Positions 24,943 through 34,250 of a stretch of DNA of 64,000 bases are shown here, in pieces. A program made the translations under genes and the position numbers. Source of the DNA: Bradyrhizobium sp. WSM1417 (lineage in GTDB: Bacteria > Pseudomonadota > Alphaproteobacteria > Rhizobiales > Xanthobacteraceae); the NCBI RefSeq assembly GCF_000515415.1, contig NZ_KI911783.1, positions 2,656,392 through 2,720,391 of the forward strand, written 5' to 3'. The notes beneath the pieces are model-generated. The model saw only the letters and a program-made list of their open reading frames with translations, was not told the DNA's origin and ran no database searches. The number at the start of each line of letters is the position of its first letter. Position 1 is the first letter of the stretch.

Positions 24943-25920
24943 ATGAGATTCGCGATCACCCTTGTTCTCGGCGCGGCGCTGCTGGTCAGCCCCGCCGCCG
25001 CTCAAACCGGAGGCAACGCCATTCCGACCACGACTCCCAGCCTGACGATCAGCTTGGGCACCGCGACGCCCGGCGGCGGCTTTCCGCTCTATGGCAACGC
25101 CTTTGCGCAAGCGATGAACGTGGCCGATCCGCAAACCATCATCGCCCCGCGCAACACCAAGGGCAGCAACGAGAACATTCCGCTGCTGGAGAAGGGCGAG
25201 CTCGATCTCGCTCTGGTCGCGGGCGAGCCGGCCTATGAGGCCTTTGCCGGCATCGGCCGCGTGCCGGTACGGTTGAAGATTCTCACGGCGATCTATTCCA
25301 ACCCCGGCATGTTCGTGGTGCGCGCGGACAGCCCGTACAAGTCCATCCGCGATCTCGTCGGTCAGCCCGTCGCGTTCGGCGCCAAGGGCTCCGGCCTGCC
25401 GATCCTGGCGCGCTATGTGCTCGATGGTCTCGGGTTGAAGCAGGACGAGGACTTCAAGGCCGTCTATCTCGACCGCGCTGGCGACGGCCCCGCCATGGTC
25501 GAGGACGGCCGTGTCGCAGCACTCTGGGGTGCCGGCATCGGCTGGCCCGGTTTTTCCGCGGTAGCCTCGAGCGCATCAGGCGCGCGCTTCATCGCGCCCA
25601 GCGCCGAGGACATCACGCGCATCCGCGCCAAGCACGCGTTCCTCAAGCCGCTCACCGTGCCGGCCGGCAGCTATCCGAACCAGTCCGAGCCGATCGCCTC
25701 GCTCGGGTCCTGGAGCTTTGTGCTGACGCGCGAAGATCTGCCCGACGATGTCGCCTATCGCCTCGCGAAGACGCTTCACGGTGTCGAGCCGGCATTCTGC
25801 AAGCAGCTCGCGCAAGCCTGCGAGACCACGGCCGCAAACACCGTCGCGGCCGCGCCGAAGCCGGAGCTGATCCACCCGGGCGTGATGAAGTATTTTCGCG
25901 AGATCGGGGTGGTGAAGTAG
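24943..25920 (+). CDS. TAXI family TRAP transporter solute-binding subunit
   Basis: A 325-residue exported protein of the TAXI family. Signal peptide MRFAITLVLGAALLVSPAAA, then LTISLGTATPGGGFPLYGNAFA, the TAXI entry motif, RNTKGSNENIPLLEKGELDLALV near residue 70 and ADSPYKSIRDLVGQPVAFG near 130. TAXI proteins deliver substrates such as glutamate to fused TRAP membrane subunits; none is encoded here. The start at 24943 is set by the signal peptide. Confidence 0.85.
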   Translation: MRFAITLVLGAALLVSPAAAQTGGNAIPTTTPSLTISLGTATPGGGFPLYGNAFAQAMNVADPQTIIAPRNTKGSNENIPLLEKGELDLALVAGEPAYEAFAGIGRVPVRLKILTAIYSNPGMFVVRADSPYKSIRDLVGQPVAFGAKGSGLPILARYVLDGLGLKQDEDFKAVYLDRAGDGPAMVEDGRVAALWGAGIGWPGFSAVASSASGARFIAPSAEDITRIRAKHAFLKPLTVPAGSYPNQSEPIASLGSWSFVLTREDLPDDVAYRLAKTLHGVEPAFCKQLAQACETTAANTVAAAPKPELIHPGVMKYFREIGVVK

Positions 25921-25940
25921 GGCGCGGTTGTACCCACAAT

Positions 25941-26025
25941 CGTCATGCCCGGGCTTGTCCCGGGCATCCACGTTCTTGGCGCCGCTCGGAGATCGTGGAT
26001 GGCCGGGACAGGCCCGGCCATGACG
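25941..26025. repeat. Long palindromic intergenic repeat (CGTCATGCCCGGGC type)
   Basis: The arms CGTCATGCCCGGGCTTGTCC and the complementary GGCCGGGACAGGCCCGGCCA, ending CATGACG, form an imperfect hairpin of about 85 bases. This type is widely repeated in Bradyrhizobium intergenic regions. It lies between two convergent solute-binding protein genes. Confidence 0.75.
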
Positions 26026-26050
26026 ACTTCCCTCGCGCGTCGCTACACCC

Positions 26051-27277
26051 TTATTTCTTCACCATCGCGCACGCCGGGTCCGGCGGACCGAACGCCTTGT
26101 CGCCCGAGATCGTCGTGAGGATCTTGTAATAGTCCCACGGATATTTGCTTTCCTCCGGCGTCTTCACCTGCACCAGCCAGAGGTCGTGCACCATCAGATT
26201 GTCCTCGCGCAAGCGGCCGTTGCGGGCGAAGAAATCCTCGATCGGCTTTTCCCGCATCTTGGCGGCGACCTTGAGCGGATCGTCGGTGCCGGTGTCCTTG
26301 ATGGCGTTGAGATAGTGCATCACGCTCGAATAGACGCCGGCCTGCCACATCGACGGCATCTTGTTCATCTTGGCGAAGTAGCGCTTCGACCATTCGCGGG
26401 TCTTGTCGTCCAGGTCCCAATAGAACGAGGTCGTCAGCAACAGCCCTTGGGCCGCCTGCAGGCCGAGGCCGTGGATGTCGGTGATCAGCGCCAGCAGCGC
26501 CGCCATCTGCTGGCCGCCCTTGAACACGCCGAACTCGGAGCCGGTCTTGATCTCGTTCATGTTGTTGGGCGGACCCGCGGCGATGCCGATGATCTTGGCC
26601 TTGGAGGCCTGGGCCTGCAGCACGAACGAGGAGAGGTCGGGCGTTGCCAGCGGCGGCTTCACCGAGCCCAGCACCTTGCCGCCATTGGCGGTCACCACCG
26701 CCGAGGCGTCGCGCTCCAGCGAATGGCCGAAGGCATAATCGTCCGTGATGAAGAACCAGCTGTCGCCGCCGCGCTTGACCACCGCGTCCGCGGTACCGAC
26801 CGCGAGCGCACGGGTGTCGAACACCCACTGGATCGCATAGGGCGAGCAGAACTTGCCGTGGAAATCGGCGGTGCCGGTGGAGTGGGTGATGAACAGCCGC
26901 TTCTTCTCGTTGGCCATGTTCTGCACCGCGAGCCCGACCGCGGAGACCGGCACGTCGACGATCAGATCGACTTGGTCGACGTCATACCAGCGCCGTGCAA
27001 TCGCGCCGCCGATGTCGGCCTTGAGCTGGTGGTCGCCGACGACGATGCTGATCGGCTTGCCGAGCACGGTGCCGCCGAAATCGTCGATCGCCATCTGCGC
27101 CGCCGTCACCGAGCCCTGGCCGGTCGGCGCCGAGGCCGGACCGTTCATGTCGGTGAGCACGCCGATCTTGACGACGTCGTCGGACACCTGCGCCATTGCG
27201 GCGCCCGGCATCAGCGCTGCCAAGAACGTCGCCGCAAAGCCGGCAGCGACCGGCAGACCAAATCTCGTTGGCTTCAT
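26051..27277 (-). CDS. Branched-chain amino acid-type ABC transporter substrate-binding protein
   Basis: A 408-residue periplasmic binding protein of the LivJ-like family. Signal peptide at residues 1-29 (GFAATFLAALMPGAAMA). The mature protein opens VVKIGVLTDMNGPASAPTGQ, has LIVDVPVSAVGLAVQNMA near residue 110, and ITDDYAFGHSLE near 175, following the type I Venus-flytrap fold. It probably binds an amide, an aromatic acid or an amino acid. No permease or ATPase gene is adjacent. The start at 27277 is set by the signal peptide. Confidence 0.88.
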   Translation of the reverse strand: MKPTRFGLPVAAGFAATFLAALMPGAAMAQVSDDVVKIGVLTDMNGPASAPTGQGSVTAAQMAIDDFGGTVLGKPISIVVGDHQLKADIGGAIARRWYDVDQVDLIVDVPVSAVGLAVQNMANEKKRLFITHSTGTADFHGKFCSPYAIQWVFDTRALAVGTADAVVKRGGDSWFFITDDYAFGHSLERDASAVVTANGGKVLGSVKPPLATPDLSSFVLQAQASKAKIIGIAAGPPNNMNEIKTGSEFGVFKGGQQMAALLALITDIHGLGLQAAQGLLLTTSFYWDLDDKTREWSKRYFAKMNKMPSMWQAGVYSSVMHYLNAIKDTGTDDPLKVAAKMREKPIEDFFARNGRLREDNLMVHDLWLVQVKTPEESKYPWDYYKILTTISGDKAFGPPDPACAMVKK

Positions 27278-27375
27278 ATTTGTCCTCCCCTGATCCGGCG
27301 CGTTGGCCGGTCTGCCCCGGGTATGGCCCGGCTGAATTGGTTTCTTTTGCAACTATTTGGGGGCGGGCGTCAACG

Positions 27376-28269
27376 TCAGGCGGCGAAGCGGATTTGTCCG
27401 GCCGGGGAGGGATCGTAGCCGGTCAGCTCCTCGGCGCGCTGGAGCAACCGCTTTTCGCTGAGGAACCGGATCAGGCCCTGCATGGCGGGGCGGAAATAGC
27501 TGCGCTGCCGCATCGCGAGGTCGAAGTTCTCCCAGACCAGCGGCACGAAATCGAGGCCAGCCGAGCGCGCCGACGCACGCGTCGCGATGCCGCAATCGGC
27601 TTGTCCCGCGCGGACGATCTCGGCGAGATCCGGCCCGGTCAGGGCGGGCGTCTCGATCCGGCGCAAATCGCGTGTCGAGGCGCCGGCGCGCTTGAGCAGC
27701 ACATCGAGCAGCATCTGCGCGCCCGTGCCCTGTTGCCGCATCGCCACCTTGGCGCCGAGCGCGAGCACGTCGGAAAGGCCGCGCAGCCGCTTGGGATTGC
27801 CCGGCGGCAGCACGAGACCCTGCTCGCGACGCACGAACGCGACCAGCAATGCATCATGCAGGTCCGGAGCGTCACGCAGGACCGTCGCATTGGCGTCAGC
27901 GGCAAGATTGCCGTCGGCATCGAGGCTGTGGAAGTGCATTGCCACGGCCATCACCTCGTCCCGCTGCAGCCGCTCGAGCCCGCGCGCGCTGCCCTCGCTC
28001 ATCGATCCCAGCCCCGAGCCGGATTCGCGCAGCCCCCAATCCAGCAGCTCGTCCTGGCTGCCGCCGACGACCGGCGGCGGCTCAGCGATCAGCATGCCGG
28101 CCGGACGCGCCAGTCCGGACAGCACCCAGAGGTCGAGCTCATGTCGCGGGAAGAGCCACTTTCCGGTCACCTTGGTGCATGGGATCGCGCCGGTGGTGAC
28201 GAGTTCGTAAAGCTTGCGTTCGCCGAGCCGAAGATAGTCGGCGGCTTCGCTGGTCGTCAGGAATTCCAT
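27376..28269 (-). CDS. HTH regulator with a MoeA-type PBP-like domain (molybdate/tungstate control)
   Basis: A 297-residue regulator. Residues 1-55 are a MerR/excisionase-type winged helix (TSEAADYLRLGERKLYELVTTGAIPCTKV). From residue 85 to the end runs a periplasmic-binding-protein-like domain with AMRQQGTGAQMLLDVLL and ADCGIATRASARSAGLDFVP. This second part is homologous to the C-terminal domain of the MoeA fusion at 30578 (MVNRNQGAGTRILIDRLL). Diverges from tupA, so it probably senses molybdate or tungstate and controls tupA and the cofactor genes. Confidence 0.8.
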   Translation of the reverse strand: MEFLTTSEAADYLRLGERKLYELVTTGAIPCTKVTGKWLFPRHELDLWVLSGLARPAGMLIAEPPPVVGGSQDELLDWGLRESGSGLGSMSEGSARGLERLQRDEVMAVAMHFHSLDADGNLAADANATVLRDAPDLHDALLVAFVRREQGLVLPPGNPKRLRGLSDVLALGAKVAMRQQGTGAQMLLDVLLKRAGASTRDLRRIETPALTGPDLAEIVRAGQADCGIATRASARSAGLDFVPLVWENFDLAMRQRSYFRPAMQGLIRFLSEKRLLQRAEELTGYDPSPAGQIRFAA

Positions 28270-28570
28270 CCTGCATTCCTATGCAAATTCTTGCTTCTTT
28301 TTGACGTTCGACGCAGGTGGAATTCTGCATTTCAAGATCTGTCAGCAAGGACCATGCCCGATCATCTCGCTGCTTTGCAACACATCCCCACGCGCGATCT
28401 CTGCTTTGGTGAACGATCCTGAATCGCTCGCGTGAGGCGGATCTCGCGGCAGTCGCGCGCACCGCATTGCCGGAATTTCCCGACACGGCGGGCACAACGA
28501 GCAAACGCGTCACGAGTGCGGCGCAATCGATCAGCATCATGAGCGCGTCATAGCCAGTGGGAACCCGATC
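28270..28570. promoter_or_regulatory. Divergent control region between the regulator and tupA
   Basis: 301 bases without a gene. Next to the regulator start it holds TGCAT-TCCT-ATGCA (28272-28285), an inverted repeat that could be its own operator. I do not see the long GC-rich palindromes expected for ModE. Confidence 0.4.
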
Positions 28571-29404
28571 ATGGCCGTCCGCCGCCTCTCCGTTGCACTC
28601 GCGCTTCTCTGCGGCCTTGCCGCAGGCGTTGCGGCGTCATCCGCGGAGGAACGCGCCATCGTCATGGCCACGACCACCGCGACGCAGGAGTCCGGCCTGC
28701 TCGACTATCTGCTGCCGATCTTCCGTGAGAAGACCGGCATCGAGGTGACGGTGATCGCGCGGCGCGCCGACGAGGTGCTCGAGGGGGCACGAAGGGGCGA
28801 AGTCGACGTCGTGCTGATGCATGCGCGGCCACAGGAGGAGAAATTCGTGGCCGACGGTTTTGCCGCGAGGCGCTTCGACGTGATGTACAACGACTATGTG
28901 CTGATCGGGCCGAAGAGCGATCCCGCCGGCGTGAAAGGCAAGGACATCGCGACCGCGCTGAAGGCGATCGAGGCCAAGGGCGCGCCGTTCGTGACGCGCG
29001 GAGACCGCTCGGGCACGCATGCCGCGGAGCTCGCGCTCTGGATCGTCGCCGGCATCGACATCGCCCGCACCAAGGGTGCCTGGTACCGCGAGGCCAAGCA
29101 GGACATGGCTTCCGCCCTCGACGCAGCGCGCACGGCGAACGCCTATGTGCTGTCCGACCGCGGCAGCTGGATCGCTTTTCGGGAGCGCGGCGATCTCGAC
29201 ATCATGGTCGAAGGCGACAAACGTCTGCTCAATCAGTACGGGGTGATGCTGGTGAACCCCGCGAAATTTCCGAACGTGAAGAAGGAGCTGGGGCAGGACT
29301 TCGTCGACTGGCTGATCTCGCCCGACGGACAGGCGGCGATCGCCGGATACAAGGTCGACGGACAACAACTGTTCTTCCCCAATGCGGACAAGTCCGGCGG
29401 CTGA
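28571..29404 (+). CDS. tupA: Tungstate/molybdate-binding protein TupA-like
   Basis: A 277-residue periplasmic oxyanion-binding protein. Signal peptide at residues 1-25 (LSVALALLCGLAAGVAAS), then VMATTTATQESGLLDYLLP, the TupA motif, and VTRGDRSGTHAAELALW near residue 140, whose Ser/Arg residues contact the oxyanion in TupA. TupA delivers tungstate to the TupBC permease and ATPase, but neither follows in this window; the next gene is MoeA-like. The location among cofactor genes and formate dehydrogenase fits a supply role. Confidence 0.85.
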   Translation: MAVRRLSVALALLCGLAAGVAASSAEERAIVMATTTATQESGLLDYLLPIFREKTGIEVTVIARRADEVLEGARRGEVDVVLMHARPQEEKFVADGFAARRFDVMYNDYVLIGPKSDPAGVKGKDIATALKAIEAKGAPFVTRGDRSGTHAAELALWIVAGIDIARTKGAWYREAKQDMASALDAARTANAYVLSDRGSWIAFRERGDLDIMVEGDKRLLNQYGVMLVNPAKFPNVKKELGQDFVDWLISPDGQAAIAGYKVDGQQLFFPNADKSGG

Positions 29405-29458
29405 CGTTCGTATCGCCAGCGGTTGCCAAACCGGGCGATGCATGATCCATCATGGCGC

Positions 29459-30565
29459 ATGACCCAGCGCCTGCCGCCATCACTGACGCCGCTCGACGCC
29501 GCGCTCGCCGCGTTGCTGACAGGGTTTGATCCGCTCGCGCCGGTGGAGTTGCCGCTGAGCGAAGTGGCCGGCTGCATCGCGGCAGGCAATCCGCTGCTCC
29601 CAGCCCGACCGTCTCGTGACGTCGCTGCCGCGGACGGCTGGGCGTTCTGCGCCAATGATCTGGTCGGCGCGTCGTCCTATTCGCCGCTGCCTCTCGGAAC
29701 AGCGCCCCCTTGGGTCGATGCCGGCGACGCGATGCCGGCGGGATGCGACTGTGTGCTCGATGCCGACGCGGTCGAGGTATCTGGTCCGCTCGTCCAGGTG
29801 TTGGCGGAGAGCGCACCGGGGCAGGGCGTCAGGCGCGCTGGAAGTGACATCGACGGACGCACGCCTGCCGCGGCAGAGGGGTATCCGGTCGGTCCTGGCG
29901 CTCTGCTGCTCGCGTGCGCCGCCGGACTGGACCGACTGAGCGTGCGCCGTCCGCGGCTGCGCATTGTCAATGTACCAGGCGCAACGGGGACCATGTATCT
30001 GATTGCGGACATCGCACGCGCCGCAGGACTGGATGTGCAAACGCACGAGGCCGGCGCGCGAGACGCGGGATCGATTGCGGGGGCGTTCGGCGCGCCCACC
30101 TGCGATCTCCTGCTGACGATCGGCGGCAGCGGTGGAGGTCGCAAGGATGCAGCCGTCACGGCGCTGGCTCGGCATGGTCATGTGATCGCCCATGGTCTTG
30201 CGCTCCAGCCCGGACGCACCGCCGCAATCGGGCGGCTCGGAACCATTCCTGTTGTCGCCTTGCCCGGATCGCCGGATCACGCGCTCGCGGTCTGGCTCGC
30301 GCTCGTGCTGCCGCTCGTCAACCTTCTCTCGGCTCGGCTGCCGCGCCGACAGGTAACCTTGCCGCTTGCGCGAAAAATTGCATCCAGCGTCGGCATTGCC
30401 GAAATGGTCCTGCTGGCCGAGGAACATCATGCGTGGGTGCCACTTGCGGTAGGAGAATGGCCGCTCCAGGCAATGGCCCGCGCGGATGCATGGCTGCTTG
30501 TTCCCGCCAACCACGAGGGATTTGCAGCGGGCGCGCCGGTCGATGCCTGTCTGATGCGGGAATGA
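29459..30565 (+). CDS. MoeA-like molybdopterin-binding protein, divergent
   Basis: A 368-residue protein distantly related to MoeA. Shared features are LSEVAGCIAA near residue 38, DVAAADGWAF near 57 (in place of SAMDGYA), AGDAMPAGCDCVLD near 85, and the molybdopterin-binding segment LLTIGGSGGGRKDAAVTAL followed by ALQPGRTAAIG and VALPGSPDHA. The Asp/Ser changes at the domain III motif suggest altered catalysis. It sits between tupA and the MoeA-PBP fusion, both on the same strand, 12 bases before the latter. May be a paralogue for tungsten insertion; this is inference. Confidence 0.7.
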   Translation: MTQRLPPSLTPLDAALAALLTGFDPLAPVELPLSEVAGCIAAGNPLLPARPSRDVAAADGWAFCANDLVGASSYSPLPLGTAPPWVDAGDAMPAGCDCVLDADAVEVSGPLVQVLAESAPGQGVRRAGSDIDGRTPAAAEGYPVGPGALLLACAAGLDRLSVRRPRLRIVNVPGATGTMYLIADIARAAGLDVQTHEAGARDAGSIAGAFGAPTCDLLLTIGGSGGGRKDAAVTALARHGHVIAHGLALQPGRTAAIGRLGTIPVVALPGSPDHALAVWLALVLPLVNLLSARLPRRQVTLPLARKIASSVGIAEMVLLAEEHHAWVPLAVGEWPLQAMARADAWLLVPANHEGFAAGAPVDACLMRE

Positions 30566-30577
30566 TATGGGTTTAGC

Positions 30578-32527
30578 ATGACCATGATCCCGCAATCGCA
30601 AGTCCGCAGCGCGCTCGAGCAGGAGCAGTTCCTCAAAATCCTTTCCCGCGAGGAGGCCTTGGCTCGCTTCGAGGCTGCGCTGTTCCCGCGCGCGATCCCA
30701 AGCGAAAGACGCAAGCTCGCCGATGCACTCGGCGCGTCGCTCGCTGAAGACATCACTGCGCCAATCGACGTACCGCCGTTCGACCGTTCCAATGTCGACG
30801 GCTTCGCGGTGCGCTCAGCGGACCTTGCCACAGCCGGCGAAGGCGCGGCGGTTTGCCTCGGCTTGAATGGCGAGACCATTCACTGCGGCACTGTGCCGGC
30901 GCTGCAAGTGGCGGCGGGAACGGCAACGCCGATCGCCACCGGCGGTCCGCTGCCGCGGGGTGCCGATGCCGTGGTCATGGTCGAGCATACCCAGCCGGCG
31001 GGATCGGGTGCGATCGACGTCCGTCGCGCGGCCTCGCCCGGGCAATTCATATCCTACGCAGGGTCCGATATTGCGCACGGCGAGGCGCTACTGCGCGCCG
31101 GCACGATCATCGGCTCGCGCGAGGTCGGCATGCTGGCGGCCTGCGGTCTTGCCGAGGTGCGCGTCGTGCGCAAACCTCGTGTGGCCGTGATCTCCACCGG
31201 CGATGAACTGGTTCAGCCGGGCGAGGTGCTCGCGCCTGCTGCGATCTACGACACCAACGGCGCGATCGTCACTGCTGCGATCGACGAGAACGGCGGAGAG
31301 GCGGTTTTCCTCGGCGCCATTCCCGATGACGAAGCCCAGCTCGAAGCCGCCATGCGGCGTGCGCTGGCGGACGCTGACATGCTGGTGCTCTCCGGCGGCA
31401 CGTCGAAAGGCGCGGGCGATCTCTCCCATCGCATCATCGGCCGGCTCGGCAAGCCCGGCATCATCGCGCATGGCATTGCGCTCAAGCCCGGCAAGCCGCT
31501 GTGCCTTGCGGTGTGCGACGGCAAGCCGGTGGTCGTCCTGCCGGGGTTTCCAACCTCGGCGATGTTCACCTTCCACGACATGATCGTGCCGGTGCTGCGC
31601 AGAATGGCTGGACTGCCGCCGCGCTCCGATGCCAAGGTGAACGCGACCGTGCCGGTGCGCATTGCTTCCGAGCTCGGCCGCACTGAATTCGTCATGGTCT
31701 CGCTGGTCCAAGGCAAGGACGGCTTGATCGCTTATCCCTCCGGCAAGGGGTCCGGTGCGATCACGTCGTTCGCGCAGGCTGACGGTTTTCTGCGCATCGA
31801 CGCGCTCGCCGACCAGATGCCGGCCGGGAGCGAAGCCGAAGTGACGCTTTTCACGCCGCATGTGCGGGTGCCCGATCTCGTCATCGTGGGCAGCCATTGC
31901 ACTGGCCTCGATCTCGTCACGGCGCAACTCGCGCATGCCGGCCTGACCGTGCGCTCGATTGCGGTCGGCAGTCTCGGCGGACTTGCGGCGGCACGGCGCG
32001 GCGAATGCGATCTTGCGCCGATCCATCTGTTCGATGACAAGAGCGAGACCTACAATACGCCTTACCTCGTTGAAGGGCTCGAGCTCGTGCCGGGCTGGCG
32101 GCGGATGCAGGGCATCGTGTTCCGCAAGGGCGACAAGCGTTTCGAAGGCGACAGCGCGAAGGACGCCGTCGCCGCGGCGCTCGCTGATCCCTCCTGCATC
32201 ATGGTCAACCGCAACCAGGGCGCCGGCACGCGCATCCTGATCGACCGGTTGCTCGGTGGTGCGCGCCCGGACGGCTATTGGAACCAGCCGCGCTCGCACA
32301 ACGCGGCGGCCGCAGCGGTCGCACAGCACCGCGCCGACTGGGGCATGACCATTGCACCGGTCGCCCATGCGGTCGGCCTCGGTTTCATTCCGCTCGCCGA
32401 GGAACATTATGACTTCGCGCTGGTGACGGCGCGCAAGCAGCGTCCTGCGGTGCAAGCCTTTCTCGCCGCACTCGGTTCGGACGAAGCGCGCGCCGCGCTG
32501 GAGCGGGCCGGATTCCGGCCGGCGTAG
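30578..32527 (+). CDS. MoeA fused to a C-terminal PBP-like domain
   Basis: A 649-residue protein. Residues 20-430 are a complete MoeA-type molybdotransferase: PPFDRSNVDGFAVRSADL near residue 65, ISTGDELVQPGE near 208, SGGTSKGAGDLSHRII near 271, ALKPGKPLCLAVCDGKPVVVLPGFP near 305. Residues 430-649 form a PBP-like domain (IVGSHCTGLDLVTAQLA, CDLAPIHLFD, MVNRNQGAGTRILIDRLL, FIPLAEEHYDFAL) that should bind an oxyanion or cofactor. The same domain occurs in the regulator at 27376. The protein inserts Mo or W into molybdopterin; the PBP domain may select the metal. Confidence 0.85.
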   Translation: MTMIPQSQVRSALEQEQFLKILSREEALARFEAALFPRAIPSERRKLADALGASLAEDITAPIDVPPFDRSNVDGFAVRSADLATAGEGAAVCLGLNGETIHCGTVPALQVAAGTATPIATGGPLPRGADAVVMVEHTQPAGSGAIDVRRAASPGQFISYAGSDIAHGEALLRAGTIIGSREVGMLAACGLAEVRVVRKPRVAVISTGDELVQPGEVLAPAAIYDTNGAIVTAAIDENGGEAVFLGAIPDDEAQLEAAMRRALADADMLVLSGGTSKGAGDLSHRIIGRLGKPGIIAHGIALKPGKPLCLAVCDGKPVVVLPGFPTSAMFTFHDMIVPVLRRMAGLPPRSDAKVNATVPVRIASELGRTEFVMVSLVQGKDGLIAYPSGKGSGAITSFAQADGFLRIDALADQMPAGSEAEVTLFTPHVRVPDLVIVGSHCTGLDLVTAQLAHAGLTVRSIAVGSLGGLAAARRGECDLAPIHLFDDKSETYNTPYLVEGLELVPGWRRMQGIVFRKGDKRFEGDSAKDAVAAALADPSCIMVNRNQGAGTRILIDRLLGGARPDGYWNQPRSHNAAAAAVAQHRADWGMTIAPVAHAVGLGFIPLAEEHYDFALVTARKQRPAVQAFLAALGSDEARAALERAGFRPA

Positions 32528-32534
32528 CGCTTGA

Positions 32535-33170
32535 TTAATACGCCGCATCCAGTGCGGCCAGCCGCTCGGCTTCCGCGATATCCTCGACCGTGTTGGCATT
32601 GAAGAACGGATCGAGCGGCTCCGTCGGCCACGTCACGGTCGCGAGCGGATAACGCGCTGTCCAGCGGTCGATCTTGCGGAGGTCCTCGACCACCAGCGCG
32701 TGACGCAGTTCGTCGCGCAAGCCAACCCGCCACAAGCCGATCACCGGATGCGACTGGCCGCCTGATGCCGCAACGGCGAGCTCGGCATTCGCCGCGATGC
32801 GTTCTTCATGCAAGCGCGCGATCAAATTTCGCGGCAGGAACGGGCAGTCGCCGGCGGCACTGAGCACCCATTCCACCTCAGGCCGGTTCGCCGCGGTCCA
32901 GTCGAGTGCGGCAAGGATGCCGGCGAGCGGACCGGGAAAGCCGGGCACGTCGTCTGCGACGACCTGCAAACCGAACGCGGCGAAGCGGGCGGGATCGCCG
33001 TTGGCATTGAGGATCAGCCCGCTGCATTGGGGTGATAGGCGCGCGATCACGCGTTCCAGGATGGTGCGGCCGCCGATGGTGCGCATCGGCTTGTCGCCGC
33101 CGCCCATGCGCCGCGCGAGGCCGCCGGCGAGCAGCACGCCTTGCGTGGTCGGAAAGCTAATCGTCACCAC
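32535..33170 (-). CDS. mobA: Molybdenum cofactor guanylyltransferase MobA
   Basis: A 211-residue nucleotidyltransferase that joins GMP to Mo-molybdopterin to make the bis-MGD form needed by formate dehydrogenase. The N-terminus has the GTP-binding signature [16 protein letters not shown] with the conserved Lys; downstream AAGDCPFLP near residue 100 binds metal and FFNANTVED near 190 closes the pocket. No upstream ATG is in a good position; GTG at 33170 (or 33167) is likely, overlapping the end of fdhD by 14 bases, so the genes are translationally coupled. Confidence 0.88.
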   Translation of the reverse strand: MVTISFPTTQGVLLAGGLARRMGGGDKPMRTIGGRTILERVIARLSPQCSGLILNANGDPARFAAFGLQVVADDVPGFPGPLAGILAALDWTAANRPEVEWVLSAAGDCPFLPRNLIARLHEERIAANAELAVAASGGQSHPVIGLWRVGLRDELRHALVVEDLRKIDRWTARYPLATVTWPTEPLDPFFNANTVEDIAEAERLAALDAAY

Positions 33171-34047
33171 TTTCACCCTTGCGCTTGTGCTTGGCCGATT
33201 CCTCCTCGACATAAGCGAGGTTCTGGTCGTAGACGATGCGCTCTGCCCCCGACAACGCGATGAACCGTTTGCCGCGCGCGCGGCCGACCAGGGTCAAGCC
33301 CACCTGCCGGGCGAGATCGACGCCCCAGGCGGTGAAGCCGGAGCGCGACACCAAAATCGGAATTCCCATGCGGACCGTCTTGATCACCATCTCGGAGGTG
33401 AGTCGTCCCGTGGTATAGAGGATCTTGTCGGATGCATCGACGCCGTGGCGGTACATCCAGCCCGCGATCTTGTCGACGGCGTTGTGACGGCCGACATCCT
33501 CGGTGTAGCAGAGCGGCTCGCCCTCCCTGCACAGCACGCAGCCGTGGATCGCACCGGCCTCCAGATAGAGCGAGGGCATGGTGTTGATGGTCTGAGTCAT
33601 CTGGTACAGCCAGGAGGTACGCAGCTCCGCCTTCGGCAACGCGACGCTCTCGACCGCCTCCAGCAGATCGCCGAAGGCGGTGCCCTGCGCGCAGCCCGAT
33701 GTCTGCGTGCGCTTCTTCAGCTTGGCTTCGAAATTGGTGTGGTGCTCGGTGCGCACCACCACCACCTGCAGGTCGTCGTCGTATTCGACGTCGGTGATCG
33801 CGTCATCATACTTCAGCATATTCTGGTTGAGCAAATAGCCCAGCGCCAGATATTCCGGATAGTCGCCGATCGTCATCATGGTGACGATCTCCTGCGAATT
33901 CAGGTAGAGCGTCAGCGGGCGCTCCACCGGCACCTTGATCTCGATCCTGGCGCCGGACTGGTCGGTGCCGGTCACGCTCTCGGTGAGGCGCGGGTCGTCG
34001 GTGTCAGGGACGATCAGGGGCACTGGGGCTTTGTCGATCTTCATCAT
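33157..34047 (-). CDS. fdhD: FdhD sulfurtransferase, formate dehydrogenase accessory protein
   Basis: A 296-residue protein needed to sulfurate bis-MGD before insertion into formate dehydrogenase. Family motifs: [17 protein letters not shown] near residue 40, LALGYLLNQ near 66, [10 protein letters not shown] near 118 with the sulfur-carrying Cys (a single Cys in place of the CxxC pair of E. coli), [28 protein letters not shown] near 170-195, and [10 protein letters not shown] near 208. First gene of the fdhD-mobA pair; the product serves the FdsAB genes 5 kb downstream. Confidence 0.92.
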   Translation of the reverse strand: MMKIDKAPVPLIVPDTDDPRLTESVTGTDQSGARIEIKVPVERPLTLYLNSQEIVTMMTIGDYPEYLALGYLLNQNMLKYDDAITDVEYDDDLQVVVVRTEHHTNFEAKLKKRTQTSGCAQGTAFGDLLEAVESVALPKAELRTSWLYQMTQTINTMPSLYLEAGAIHGCVLCREGEPLCYTEDVGRHNAVDKIAGWMYRHGVDASDKILYTTGRLTSEMVIKTVRMGIPILVSRSGFTAWGVDLARQVGLTLVGRARGKRFIALSGAERIVYDQNLAYVEEESAKHKRKGESGDD

Positions 34048-34121
34048 GGCCGCGACGTTAGCATGACATTCGGATCAAGCCGATATAAGCATGGCCGGCG
34101 GAAAGCGGAAATGTGCCTTCT

Positions 34122-34201
34122 CGTCATTGCGAGCGCAGCGAAGCAATCCAGAATTTATCCGCGGAGGCACTCTGGATTGCTTCGCTGCGCTCGCAATGAC
34201 G
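34122..34201. repeat. Long palindromic intergenic repeat (CGTCATTGCGAGCG type), copy 1
   Basis: CGTCATTGCGAGCGCAGCGA with AGCAATCCAGA on the left arm is complementary to TCTGGATTGCTTCGCTGCGC with TCGCAATGACG on the right. Nearly perfect arms of about 31 bases surround an 18-base loop. A second copy lies at 43461-43546. It sits in the divergent spacer between fdhD and mobB. Confidence 0.8.
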
Positions 34202-34250
34202 GAACGGGCGGTTCCAGCCCCGTGATACGGCTGGCGGAGATCACATTGTG

